Part shown: positions 1 through 13,500 of the stretch, piece after piece
Numbering within the stretch: position 1 is the first letter of the stretch
Layout of the letters: each line of letters begins with the position of its first letter
Assembly (NCBI GenBank): GCA_011800805.1
Contig: MPNW01000043.1
Span: 151,659 to 215,658, forward strand
Length of the DNA: 64,000 bases
DNA from: Hirudo medicinalis
Lineage: Eukaryota > Annelida > Clitellata > Hirudinida > Hirudinidae
Reading direction: 5' to 3'
The notes under the pieces: model-generated
What the model was told of the DNA's origin: nothing
Databases searched by the model: none
Seen by the model: the letters and a program-made list of their open reading frames with translations, nothing else
Made by a program: the position numbers and the translations under genes

Positions 1-911
1 CTCTTGAGTTCATATTTTTCAGCATGAAAAACCCAAAAAAAAAGATCAGACTATAGCGAAGGTCTGATTGGTGACGACTTGCGAGAAGTGGGAACACAAA
101 TCGTTCCCAAAACTAGACTTAATTTATAGTCGGCCCTAACACGTGTTACGTTTTATAATATTTGCGATAAGATATATCAATAAGCAGAATAAACATTGTA
201 TTGAACCTAACTAATTGGAATAGGCTCGCACAAACAAAATAATTCCCTTAACATTTTAAGCTATTATAATGTTGGCGGTTTTAAAGATAATATTATGTAC
301 GTTCTATTATTCGTGTTATCAATTAATTAATTATATGTTACCAATAATAGTAATTATTTTTGTTTTATTTATATTTATATCATAGTTGAATGTTAATGCA
401 TGAGTCATGGGTTTAATTTCCTTAAATTGAAATATTTCGTAACTCAGGACTTGACGTCGTTTACTACGAAGGTTCCACAGGCCATTAGGTATTAGAAAAA
501 CAAAAAAATTACATAAAATATTTGTATTTTCCAGCAAAAATAAAAATGAATTTTGGATGAAAATGAAAATCATTGAAATATCGGTTTGTTAGATGAGTGA
601 ATTACCTATACGCGGTAGAAAACCTTTTGGTTTTTATAGAATTTGATGGCATCAATTTTGCAAAGGCCATGCCAATAAGGGTGACCACTTGTGGCTAGTT
701 AATCCAAATTTGAATGAGCATGTCAGAGACAATAAAGGTCGTCTAACAAATTCATAACATGTGCTTAAGTCAATAATAAGCCTGCGATGCACCAGAACCA
801 GAGATTTGAGGCCGATTAATTTCGAGACCCGGGGAGTAAGGTAAGCGAACGGTGGCTGGAATTATTATTTTTTATTATCATCAATTTATTACTATTATTG
901 CTATTACGATT

Positions 912-929
912 ATGATGATGATGATGACG

Positions 930-961
<32 letters not shown>

Positions 962-963
962 TG

Positions 964-995
<32 letters not shown>

Positions 996-1024
996 GTTAT
1001 TATTATTATTATTATTATTCTTAT
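912..1024. repeat. (ATG)n/(TTA)n microsatellite
   Basis: A short ATG-repeat run is followed by about 90 bp of nearly pure TTA repeats with a few TTG interruptions. It may be the tail of a degraded retroelement, because other (ATT)n runs in this window sit next to a shared repeat, but no such body is recognisable here. Confidence 0.9.
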
Positions 1025-1153
1025 TAAAGCGCCACATGCAGTGTCAGAGATTTGTCAACCATTTATGTAGCGCGCCTTCCCAAGGAATTGCTCTGGTGAA
1101 CTGCATTTGAACTCTTTAAAGATTTACTATTGGTTAAGATTGTATGATGTGAG

Positions 1154-1306
1154 CAGGGCCGTCGACAGAAATTTCGGGCCATGACCTCTACGTTACGTTT
1201 GGTAATGGAAAAGCAAAAAAAAATGGTCTTAAAACCCAGGTGGGCACCAAACAATTGCCGGGCCCATGGGCACTTGCACCCCTAGCCCCTACTATCAGAG
1301 GCCCTG
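1154..1306. mobile_element. Possible short hAT-like non-autonomous element
   Basis: The segment starts CAGGGCCG and ends GGCCCTG, so it has short inverted ends of the CAGGG type common in hAT elements. It is more GC-rich than its surroundings. The flanking 8-mers (GATGTGAG and GACGGGTT) do not form a clean target duplication, so this is tentative and the element would be old. Confidence 0.3.
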
Positions 1307-1990
1307 GACGGGTTGGACACTGAAGGGCAACATGCCAATAGTGGTCGCACATGTATGGACACGGGCTTGTCTGGAGGTCAAGTTGTGGATTACATATAAA
1401 TTAGTCGCGATTTAAGAGACGCAACATGATTAATTCTTTCGATGTGTTTTAGAATTTATGGACATAATCAATTTTTAACTATATTTAATAATATCTAATC
1501 GTCACCAAGGTCCATTAAATGAGTAAATATTATTGTGATTAATTATAATACCAACATGCTGTATAGCATTAAATGCTGAATTCACTATTTGGTTACATTG
1601 GCTAATTTATGTAACAATAGAGTTGCTCATGTTTAAAATTAAATTCTATACTTTACAAATATAAAATTACCGAGGATCAAAGGAACTTAAATGGAATGTT
1701 AATTCTAAACCTGGTGATACTGTATGCATTAATAAATATTTCATATTTGGCAATACTTTCTTAAAGCATTCTTATGACCAATGCATTTCGTCCTGAAAAT
1801 TGTTTCAGTAATAGCTTAGCTAATATGTTATTCTAACTTGCTTACAACACACCCAAAAAATTACAAATAACTTTTAATTATTATAACAATTGCGTAACTC
1901 TTGGCGAACCTCATAAGAATACTCGTTTCTGTCAATATGTAATAATAAATTAAGTAATTGTCATAATTATTAGAAAGGGGAGAGAAAATT

Positions 1991-2226
1991 TTAACAACCT
2001 AAAGACTTAACTGAGCTACAATTCAAATTGACAAAATTATAAAATGCATCTAATGACAATTGGACGATGGCAAGTTCTTGAGACATTCCAAGGATTCCAT
2101 TACAAAGTCCATTAAAGAAAATGCAAAACAGTCCATCTGAATCGTGATCTTTTCGTAATAATTCTTCACCATAGTCGTCAACTTGAATTAATTTCTCTTC
2201 TCTTTCCTTTGAGAGGAATTCTTGAG
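1991..2226 (-). pseudogene. Coding-like open frame, possible orphan last exon
   Basis: On the minus strand an open frame of about 78 codons runs from a possible acceptor (CTCAAG|AATTCC) to a TAA at 1991-1993. Its composition is protein-like, with a charged start (SKEREEKL, VDDYGEELL) followed by a hydrophobic helix-like half (GLCNGILGMSQELAIVQL). Further protein-like stretches lie upstream at about 2240-2360, but they are in shifted frames with stops. I do not recognise the family. It could be the decayed 3' end of a gene, or a gene split by indels. Confidence 0.3.
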
Positions 2227-2662
2227 GTTAACATTCTACTATTATAAAAGTAGGATTTGGTCAGCAGGATTATCAATGAATCCTAACTTTTTAACTTATC
2301 TGTGTAGCTCTGTGTCTACCAAACTAATTGTGTGACCCTCCTCTACTTTCTCCAGGTCATCAGTCAAACTTCAGAGTCAATCAGAGCCCTATCTAAACTC
2401 CAAATCCTAATTGCAATATGGAATTTAAATTTGTAAAAGGACAGAAAAGCACGATCCTATTTTATTCTGCCTGCAAAATTCAATAAAATATTATTTATAA
2501 CTTATCTACCCAGTAAAATGTTGGAAGATCATGTAGCGAGCCTTTCCAAGCATTTCTCTGAGCCATGTTACTCGAAAGGGACTTTTACGTGGCCCACGAG
2601 CTCTAATTCTGTTATTCATTACCTCCTCAAACCAATCCCTCCATCGGCACTAATTTTAGCAT

Positions 2663-2673
2663 GGGGTTTCCCC
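2663..2673. promoter_or_regulatory. NF-kB-like site upstream of the IL-17-like gene
   Basis: GGGGTTTCCCC fits the kB consensus GGGRNWYYCC on both strands. It lies about 260 bp upstream of the predicted transcription start of the IL-17-like gene. One such match could occur by chance in a window this size, so its position is the only support. Confidence 0.35.
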
Positions 2674-2889
2674 TTTGGATTATATGATAATGAGCCTAGT
2701 TCACTGAACAATAAAAGGTTCTGCTTAAGCTTATCAATAGGGAGCTATTCAGTCTTGAAGTTGAACATTGAACTAAATGTAAAAACGTGTTTATTAAGGG
2801 AAATAAAAGAAAATTTCAAATGAGTCGGGAAAAGTGAATGATGCATTCATTTTACGCTCCCAGTCATTCCCAGGTAAGCAGAACCTTCT

Positions 2890-2927
2890 TATAAATAATA
2901 ATTCTCTCGATCCACTCGCAATCAGTT
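2890..2927 (+). promoter_or_regulatory. TATA box and initiator of the IL-17-like gene
   Basis: TATAAATA at 2890-2897 is followed by TCAGTT at 2922-2927, which matches the invertebrate initiator. The spacing from TATA to the initiator A is 34 bp, close to the usual spacing. The predicted 5' UTR to the ATG at 3014 is about 90 nt. A focused TATA promoter suits an inducible gene. Confidence 0.55.
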
Positions 2928-3013
2928 GACTAGTGTCATTAATTCTAGATATATCAAACATATACCTACTTTTATTTGTATCTACTTGATAGTATCATAC
3001 ATCATTTGTTAAT

Positions 3014-3643
3014 ATGGATACAAGATTGTTAGTTGTTTTTGTCTTGACATGTGCAGTTGGTTCACTGAAAACTGATGCTGCTCCAGTATTTCCTTCTTTA
3101 GGGTGAAATTTACTTTCCTGCTTTCAGCACGAACAAATTATCTTACTGTCTGCGATTTTATTTGAGCTATGTTTTTGCATTTTTAGGAAATTTTTTGAGG
3201 TTTTCAAGTGGCATCACCTGAGGACTTCAAACGTTGACGAAGAGGACCAAACTACCACATCTCCTAGTGCAAGAACTGGATCGAATGAACTTTCAACAGC
3301 TTCTCCTAAAACAGTTCCTCCCTCCTTCTCATGGCCTTTTGCGAGAAGCAAGCGTCAGGATACATCGTTGAACAACAACCTCAACCAGAGAAGTCTCTGC
3401 CCGTGGAATTACATTCTAGATCATGATGAGAACAGAATTCCACAGGATCTGTACAATGCCAACTGCCTCAGTCCAACTTACATGTCTTACACTTGCGAAA
3501 GAGTCAAGACCAGCATGCTCGTGCTGAAACGACTTCCAGGCGAAGCTTGGACAACCTCAAACGTCGTCATCGCCACTTCTTGCTTAGTTGCCAAATCTCC
3601 GGGTACTAACTCACCCTCGGGAGCAGTTGGAAGTACTAGCTAA
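3014..3643 (+). CDS. IL-17-like secreted cytokine
   Basis: Two exons (3014-3102, 3187-3643) encode 181 aa. The first 22 or so residues form a signal peptide (LLVVFVLTCAVG core). A low-complexity Ser/Thr/Pro propeptide follows and ends in a furin-type site RSKR (83-86), so a mature chain of about 95 aa is likely. That chain carries the IL-17 signature: CPWNY at 101-105, then D-x-N-R-I-P and an A-x-C at 121-123, then a strand VLKRL and a final cysteine in VVIATSC (162). Four cysteines are visible (101, 123, 133, 162). Vertebrate IL-17 ends in C-x-C; here only one of that pair remains, so the disulfide layout must differ. IL-17 family members are signalling ligands, and invertebrate forms are known in molluscs, echinoderms and tunicates. 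The family call is strong by motif; the exact subtype is open. Confidence 0.75.
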
Positions 3644-3711
3644 ACGGACCAAAGCTATTTCAAAACCATAAAAATATTTATGAAACGCTAGGTAATATTT
3701 AATCTGGTCAC

Positions 3712-3912
3712 TTATTTATTTGGTGTGAGCATTTAAGATAATCAAGTTTTCTATTGATTTGTGTAATCAAAATGTGCCACCCATAAAACTGTATTGATGT
3801 AATCACGTCCTAGTAATTTATTGTAGTGAATTTATTTTATTCAGCATAAACTTATTTATTCGTCTTATAATTTATTGTAGTTAGTAATTTTATTTTACTC
3901 AACTTATTTATT
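3712..3912 (+). promoter_or_regulatory. Three AU-rich nonamers in the cytokine 3' UTR
   Basis: TTATTTATT occurs at 3712-3720, 3852-3860 and 3904-3912, all within 270 nt downstream of the IL-17-like stop codon. UUAUUUA(U/A)(U/A) is the nonamer that marks unstable cytokine mRNAs. The first and third copies lie in a slightly longer direct repeat ending GGTGTGA, so local duplication may have made one of them. Confidence 0.6.
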
Positions 3913-3944
3913 CGGTGTGATGAATATTTTAAACAGTCAATTTC

Positions 3945-3950
3945 AATAAA
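3945..3950 (+). terminator. Poly(A) signal of the IL-17-like gene
   Basis: AATAAA lies about 300 nt after the stop codon and is followed by an A-rich run. It is the first canonical signal downstream of the gene. Confidence 0.6.
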
Positions 3951-4553
3951 AAAAATCAATTGACTAAAATGAGAAATGGATTTTTCAATGTTCTACCTCG
4001 TTTTGCTATTGGGTACCTCCACGGTGGATGTGTAACAAGTATGCTTTGCGTAACGTGATAAACGCTTTAAAAAAAAACAGTGATATTCAAAATGAATATT
4101 AATGAGTATAATATAGAAAATGATATCTACTTTATCATAGATACTACTATGTCGTAGATACTACATAACAGGATTTTATTGTAGACATAATTATACAAAT
4201 GGATTATAATAAGAGTAGATATAGTAATAGGTGTCTATGTAGCGCCCTGCGGTTGCTGAGACCGATAAAACCCACGTTTTACAGTCAGTCTTGAAACTGT
4301 TGAACAGACTTGGAGACTCTGAGGCTGATGATAGGTGGTTCCAGTTTAGCTTGAACTTTGTCTCGATGATCAAGTATTTCGATGAACCTCGAGTTTAAAG
4401 ACGGTCTTGTCGTGGAAAGGAAGCCATAACAAAGCCACCATAACGACAGCTGAGTCGACCACCTTTACTACAAAGGAGTATTGTGGAAGTTGCAAGTGTC
4501 CCCACCCCTGTCTGTTTGCCCCCTGATATTTTTCTAAATACGTATAATTCATA

Positions 4554-4604
<51 letters not shown>

Positions 4605-5639
4605 TCATAAATAATTTATTGATCAATGCAGCTCCATTAAATTAATTTAATCGCGCACGTTGGCCACATGGGTTGCGTTCCTTCATGCGGTCGTAATGCC
4701 AACGTCATAATGTGTCGTGTTCGCAACCAAGTCTGCACCGCCAGTGAGAGCCCTCGGGCAGGGGCGCTACATAAATGATAGAGCGATTAATAAGTTCCTT
4801 CACATCCCATTCGAATAAGATCGGCTAAATACAAAATCAGGAAAGCTTCCGACATCAATATTTATTACGTATTACAAACTTCGATAACTAAATTACAATT
4901 ACCTTCCTTATTAGTATTTTGTATTAAATTAATTATTTGTCGCTAATTCTCCAGCACTACACTTTACTTTATTAATATTTATGTACAAAAAATGTGCCCC
5001 CTACCTCGACCGATTTTAAAATCTGGCTACGCCACTGACATAGACATATTAAGTTTTTGCTGATCAAACATGTGTAAAATAACGTCCTCCAAAAACTCGC
5101 ATTGACGGGAAGGACGATTACTAGTATTGGCTTCGACTTCAAGTTACTTTAAAGTAGCTTTAAATAGAAGAAAATTAAAAAGCTAAATTTTCTGCGAAAA
5201 ATACTATATCACTACTTTGAAAACGCCAAATTTGTATTACCTTCTCTTGCTATGCAATGAGCTGCTGACTAATGATCCACTTGATTAATGTTCTAGCTAA
5301 GTAACATGCTGAATTCTATGGTAGCCACATTGATTCTAATAGCCATCAAAATGTGCAAATAATATTTTGTTAATAATAACTACGGAAAATATCTAAATAC
5401 TAAGAACGGATGCTGAAATTAAATTAAATTTGTTTTAAAATAAAGCATAAAATTATATTACCTAGCTTATTTATTGCTTAAACTGCTTACCAAATATATT
5501 ATTTTAATAAAATTAACTTTTAAAATTTTATTGTCATAATTTATGCAGAGTCTTTGTTTCCGACCTAAGGTGTGGAGCGGTTCGGTATTAGTATAGCTAG
5601 CATTTCAATCTGACTTAGTCGAAATTTCGATAAACAAAA
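3951..5639. other. Intergenic repeats upstream of DDX5
   Basis: No gene is supported. The stretch contains a GC-richer block (about 4225-4540) that runs into an (AAT)n microsatellite, and a second block (about 4650-4830) with the motif GGGGCGCTACATAAATG. A similar motif, GGGACGCTATATAAATGG, occurs near 44952. At 5022-5036 there is CTGGCTACGCCACTG, which looks like the terminal sequence of a hAT element. Confidence 0.45.
4553..4603. repeat. (AAT)n microsatellite
   Basis: About 16 uninterrupted AAT units follow directly after a 300-bp GC-richer block, as expected for the tail of a retroelement or SINE. Confidence 0.85.
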
Positions 5640-8339
<2,700 letters not shown>

Positions 8340-8377
8340 ATTATACATATGCAGTGATTAGGTCATTGACAATTTCT

Positions 8378-8383
8378 AATAAA
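8378..8383 (+). terminator. Poly(A) signal of DDX5
   Basis: AATAAA lies 39 nt after the DDX5 stop codon, giving a very short 3' UTR before the TMCC gene that starts at 8758. Confidence 0.6.
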
Positions 8384-8757
8384 TATTTTTCCTAGGTTTT
8401 AACTGGATACTGTAATGTGTTTTGTGACTTCCTTTGCATGATTTTATGTTTTTTTTTGTTTTCTGCTGATGTTAGGCAATCTTCACATTGTTGAAGAACT
8501 GGGTTCAAGAACTGCCTATTTACAACCAATGTGTGGAGGGAGTTGGTGGTACTCATTATTTTAGGTGTTTGGCCTCACCTATGGAAATATAAGCTTGTTT
8601 TGCAATTGGGGTTTCATGTTATTAAATGGTTTTATGTTTAGTGGGTGCGCAATAATGTTGTCGTCATCGAGTAAACAGCGCCGATATCGACCATGGGAAG
8701 GATTGCACGAAAACAGGCGAAATATTTTAGTCTCTGGTTTCTTTTGACTGTATCAGC

Positions 8758-10258
8758 ATGAAAAAGCATAAGCCGCTGGATGACAAGGTAAACCTAGTCG
8801 ATAGTAGGGTTATGCAAAAGATAATCTATAATGTTAGCTACCAAAGGCAGAGATTTACGAAGAGTTGTCAAAAGTGCAGAAAGAACTAAATGAAGCTTTG
8901 GAAACTCTGCGGAGCTTGCAATTTAGATTTGACGATATCGTAGAAATGCATCAAAAGGAAATGTCGGCGTTGAAGCAGGTTGGTCATGGCTCTTTACGAA
9001 TGATGAATATGATCGACTTCAATCCCTTAGAAATTGTGTTCCAGGAGTTTAGCTTATTGGAAGAAAAAATATCGTATTACATCGCTATGAAGCTCCAAGA
9101 CTTCGACGACAAAATTCAAGACTCAAACGCCTTGGTATGCATACTTTTGAATAATTCTGGTTTTTGTGCAAAGTATTGCTTCGTGCTGTCGTGCTAGTCG
9201 ACGACTAGTGACGAATTTTCAAAATTTTCGTGGGAGACATTTTTGAATGAACATATGAAGTCTGGGTCAGGAAATAGATATCCGTAGTGGACAATTGGCG
9301 GATAATTGATACTTAGAGATGTCACGGGCAAATGCCAATTCACGGGGAACAAATTTCAGTTATCCATGGTTTTCCAAGGTTAGGCATACCTGTGGGTTGC
9401 CAGGGCCGCCAAGAGGGGGATGGGAGAAATGCATAGAGGTTTAAGACACTACATTCGTGGTCTTTTTCTTTCACTTTACCATTAACAACAATACCAAAAT
9501 GACATAACACAGGGACCCGAAATTTCTGTTCTTTTGACCGTGACTTGGCAAAAAATCCGGAAAATTGTCAATAACTGACATAAAACTAAGGCTTTGCAAC
9601 TGTGATGAGCTCAAATCACGTTAATAAACTGATCTGATCAGTAAATACACAATAATCGGCCAGCTAACGTAGACACCTTAGCTCCAAGTAAAATTATTGT
9701 ACCCATCACAGCAAAACTAAACTTAATAAAAACTCTATCGCGAGTTGTCCCCCACCGCGGCGACCGCCTATCCCGCCAGCAATTTCGTAACTTAATCCGC
9801 CTATTTCTCTATTTTCTACGCCTTTCACAGTTTTCAGGAAATTTTAGAAAAGATGCAATAAAAAGTGGGACCATTTAAACCTAAATAAGTTAGGCTCTGG
9901 GATAATCCTAATGCCAGATAATTCGAAAACTTTGAAAACGTTCAGTCTTTTCCAAAAAGTAGATTGCTACATTGGAGCGCCAACTCTTCCTCTGGACAAG
10001 TTTCGACCATCGTGAAAGACCTCAGCTGGTTGCAAAAACGGCCAACACTGTCCTGGCATTCATCTCAGTAATAATGATACTAATCGGGATGACAATTAAC
10101 ATGGCAAGCCCCATATTTGCGTCAAGGTAATTTCCTAAGATGTAAAATTACTTAACTTAATAATAAATTTTCACTTTTGAAGGAGAAACTACATGATTTT
10201 CGTAGCAGTATCAGTTGTGGCCCTGTATATGTGGTATCGTCCCCAAAGCGGTAAATGA
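8758..10258 (+). CDS. TMCC-family transmembrane and coiled-coil protein
   Basis: Five exons (8758-8787, 8847-8978, 9045-9134, 9963-10126, 10183-10258) give 163 aa with phases that join cleanly. A coiled coil carries the TMCC hallmark: D-D-I-V-E-M-H-Q, then ALKQEFSLLEEKISYY, which matches the family's LTELHQ...LKQELxSMEEK pattern. The C-terminus has two hydrophobic segments (TVLAFISVIMILIGMTI and YMIFVAVSVVALYMWY) separated by SPIFASRR, as in other TMCC proteins. Family members sit in the ER membrane and self-associate through the coiled coil. The protein is much shorter than usual TMCC proteins (over 400 aa), so upstream exons may be missing or this may be a minimal member. The intron at 8979-9044 is a multiple of three and open in frame, so it could be read through. 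Confidence 0.7.
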
Positions 10259-10519
10259 CACTGCACGTTGAATGCTGAGATTCAACGAATTGCTACATGC
10301 TTACACTTGCACAGCGACCAGGTGACTTTGACCACTTGCAAGAAACAATGAATCAAACCTAACAAACATGATTTCACCTAACAACTTGTAGAGTTAAGAA
10401 ACTGATCAGTAAAAATTTTCAACGGTACAATTTCAACATAGAACTGTACTACAATGTTTGACATGGCTAGACGTCAAAATCTTAGTCAAAAGCATTTAAC
10501 ATCAAACTGGCAGAGGTGC

Positions 10520-13500
10520 TCAGTAGGATCGAACCTTGGGTGGTATGGTCTCTACTTTGGAGCTGTCAAGAACCTTGTCAATGACCTGACGATACTCCAG
10601 TGTTACCTTTAAGCGAACATTAAGTTAAAAGGCTTCTCAAAAACAATTAAGCTTATAAATCTTACTTTTCCTGCTGCATCCACTTGAGCTAGAGAGTGTT
10701 TGCGCCAATGCTCAGCAAAAGATTTCTTCTTCTGACCATCCAATGATTTGGAGAAGTCAAGTTCATCAATCCTGTTCTGTATTTAAAGTAATTTAATCAA
10801 TTCAAGTATATTCAAAATCTTTCAGGTGGCATGCAAGATGGACCCAATTACTTGCAGTGGAAATATGAGATGCTATCCTTCCAACAAAAGAAAAACTCAC
10901 AGGAAAATCTTCTCTAGCATGGGCTCCTCTGCTTTCCTTGCGGTTCTCTGCAGAGAAGGCAGTAAGAACAGAGTTAATCATGAGATTCTGTAACTCCAAA
11001 GTCTCCACTAGGTCAGAATTCCAAATCATTCCACGGTCAGTTGTCTGCAACACATTAAACAAAAAACATCAAATTCCAATTGTCTTCAAGGTACAATTAC
11101 AAATAAATCATCAGTCCTTACAAAACTTGCTAAAAGTACCAAGATTGATCACAAAATACTAATTGGAAAGAAACCCCGAGTATAAGATGTCAAAAGCAGA
11201 GATCCAAAACCTTAATGTTTTCCATTTCCTTCCAGATAAGTGAAAGCTTATCACATCCAGTTTTGAGGGTGGGACCATCTCTGAACACTGCAGCATACTC
11301 TTGCATGACCTGTGAAAATTAATTTAATAATAGTACATTCAAATTCATAACTATTAACATAACACAAACCTTTTGCATCTTCAATCTCAGATCAGCAGTT
11401 GAAATACTGCCTTTAGCATGCCTGATAGCATCCAAGTTTGCAACTGTTGCTTCACCAGCATTCTACCAACACAAAAGCATATAATCTTCTGACATTTCAA
11501 TGCAACAAAATGGTTTGGACAATGGCACTCACAGGACTTATCTTTGGAACTGGATCTCCAGGCTTGTTAAGTTGCTCAATGGTATTAGAACAAGCTCGTC
11601 CAAAGACAACCAGATCAAGAAGGGAGTTAGCACCCAACCTGTTAGCTCCATGCACTGAGGTGCTAGCTGCTTCTCCAGCTGCAAAAAGCCCTGGCACTAC
11701 ATAGTCCTGGCCATTCTTAGTCTGGACAACCTGGCCCTTGTAGTTAGTTGGCACACCACCCATGTTATAGTGCACTGTTGGAATGACTGGAATGGGTTCG
11801 CGAGTGACATCCACTCCAGCAAAAATCATGGCTGTTTCCGAGATTCCAGGGAGACGTGCATGGAGCTGCTCGGGTGGGAGGTGGAAGAGTTGCAGGAAGA
11901 TGTGATCAGCTTCTTTGCCAACACCCCTATTTTACAAATATTAAAAATATAAATATTCAGCTATTGCATAAAGCTTCTAGGCATATTAAATAAATTAAAT
12001 ATAATGTTAGTTGTGTGAATTTCTGATATTTATGAAATATGTTAATTTAAACTTTGGCATTTGTATTTTAATTTCACTTTTAAATATTCTTGTAACTGTT
12101 ACTTTAAATTTTCATATTTTCTCATTACCCTGATGATGGCCTTAGAGGCTGAAACTGATCAGCCAGATATTAAAAACTACAAATGTAGATTTAATGACAA
12201 AGTTTTTTCATACTTAAAACAATGCAAGTGTATAACTGAGAAAGCTGACTCCTCCAAATGGCGAGAATATTTTAACAAAACACGTTTAAATGAAAATATT
12301 GAGCCATTATACTGTAAGAAATATGTTAATTAAATTGCAATAATCAGACGTAAATCTCTGCTCTTTCAGTAACGATGGCAAGGCCCTAGTTATAATTCAG
12401 ATAACTGTTAATTCAGCTATTCTAAAAATAGTAGCTGTATTTATGTAATGCTTCAAATATTTCCTATAAACAATTTTCGATCATATCTTCAAACCTTCCT
12501 TCTCTGATCTCAATGGTCATGGATCTTGAAACAACATCCCTGGATGCAAGATCTTTAGCATTAGGAGCATATCTTTCCATAAATCTCTCTCCTTTATTAT
12601 TCACCAAGAAACCACCCTCTCCTCTGCAACCTTCAGTTATCAGACAACCAGCTCCGTAGATACCTAGTTAGAACAAATAATATTAACTACTTGCTCGTGC
12701 TTACATAACATATTGAATGTAAGAACCAGTTGGATGGAATTGAACAAACTCCATGTCCTGGCTAGAAATTCCTGCCCTATTGGCCATGGCAGTTCCATCA
12801 CCAGTGCAAGTGTGAGCTCCAGTACATGAAAAGTAGCTTCGGCCATAACCTCTAAAAACAATCAACTAACTTAATTGAATCAGCAACACACGATTTTTGT
12901 TATAAGTGTTGTTGAATCAGAGAAATATGTTAACAAACACAGAAAAATGGTTACCCAGTGGCCAAGACAGTGTTGTTGGCTCTGAACCTGTGGATATTGC
13001 CATCTTCCAAGGAGAGTGCCAAAACTCCCTTGCATTGACCGTTCTCCATTATGAGATCCAAAGCAAAGTACTCAATGAAATAGTCAGCGTCATACTTGAG
13101 ACTCTGTAATGAAGTTAAAAATCTAATAATGTAATCATGTCTTTACATTGACACCTTATTTTCAAATTTATCCACTGATGTTAATTTAAAAAGATAGCTA
13201 GACAAGTGTAATTTTATGCAACGCTTCATATATTTCAAATGTATTAATAAGAAAACATCCAATAATTATTAAGTATATATTTAAACTGTGAAACAATAAA
13301 TTAAAATACAATTAACAATCCTAAACTGTCTGACTCGGGCTAATAAAGCTATATTTATTTATCTTGCACCATAATGCATGCCAAAGATATGCACAAAATC
13401 ATTGAAATATGTTTAATGAAGAAGTAGCTTTAAAGTTATAAAAATGTAAACAAATTTACAAGTGAAATCTCCTGACCCTTCCATAAAGAGTGTGCAACAT

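Larger units (their letters stand above)
1..2500. other. Mostly non-coding 5' stretch
   Basis: No complete gene is visible. The stretch holds a trinucleotide microsatellite (about 912-1024), a short element with hAT-like ends (1154-1306) and, on the minus strand, a coding-like open frame at 1991-2226 described separately. The two opposing ORFs over the microsatellite are only poly-Asn/poly-Ile translations of the repeat. Confidence 0.5.

Noticed and set aside
816..1070. Opposed ORFs of poly-Asn and poly-Ile on the two strands
   Set aside because: They are translations of the trinucleotide microsatellite with no splice or start context.
2518..2823. 101-codon plus-strand ORF
   Set aside because: No family resemblance or splice partner, and it overlaps the promoter side of the IL-17-like gene; kept only as the location of the kB-like motif.
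12061..12333. 90-codon plus-strand ORF inside SDHA intron 8
   Set aside because: It lies antisense in an intron with AT-driven composition and no recognisable motif.
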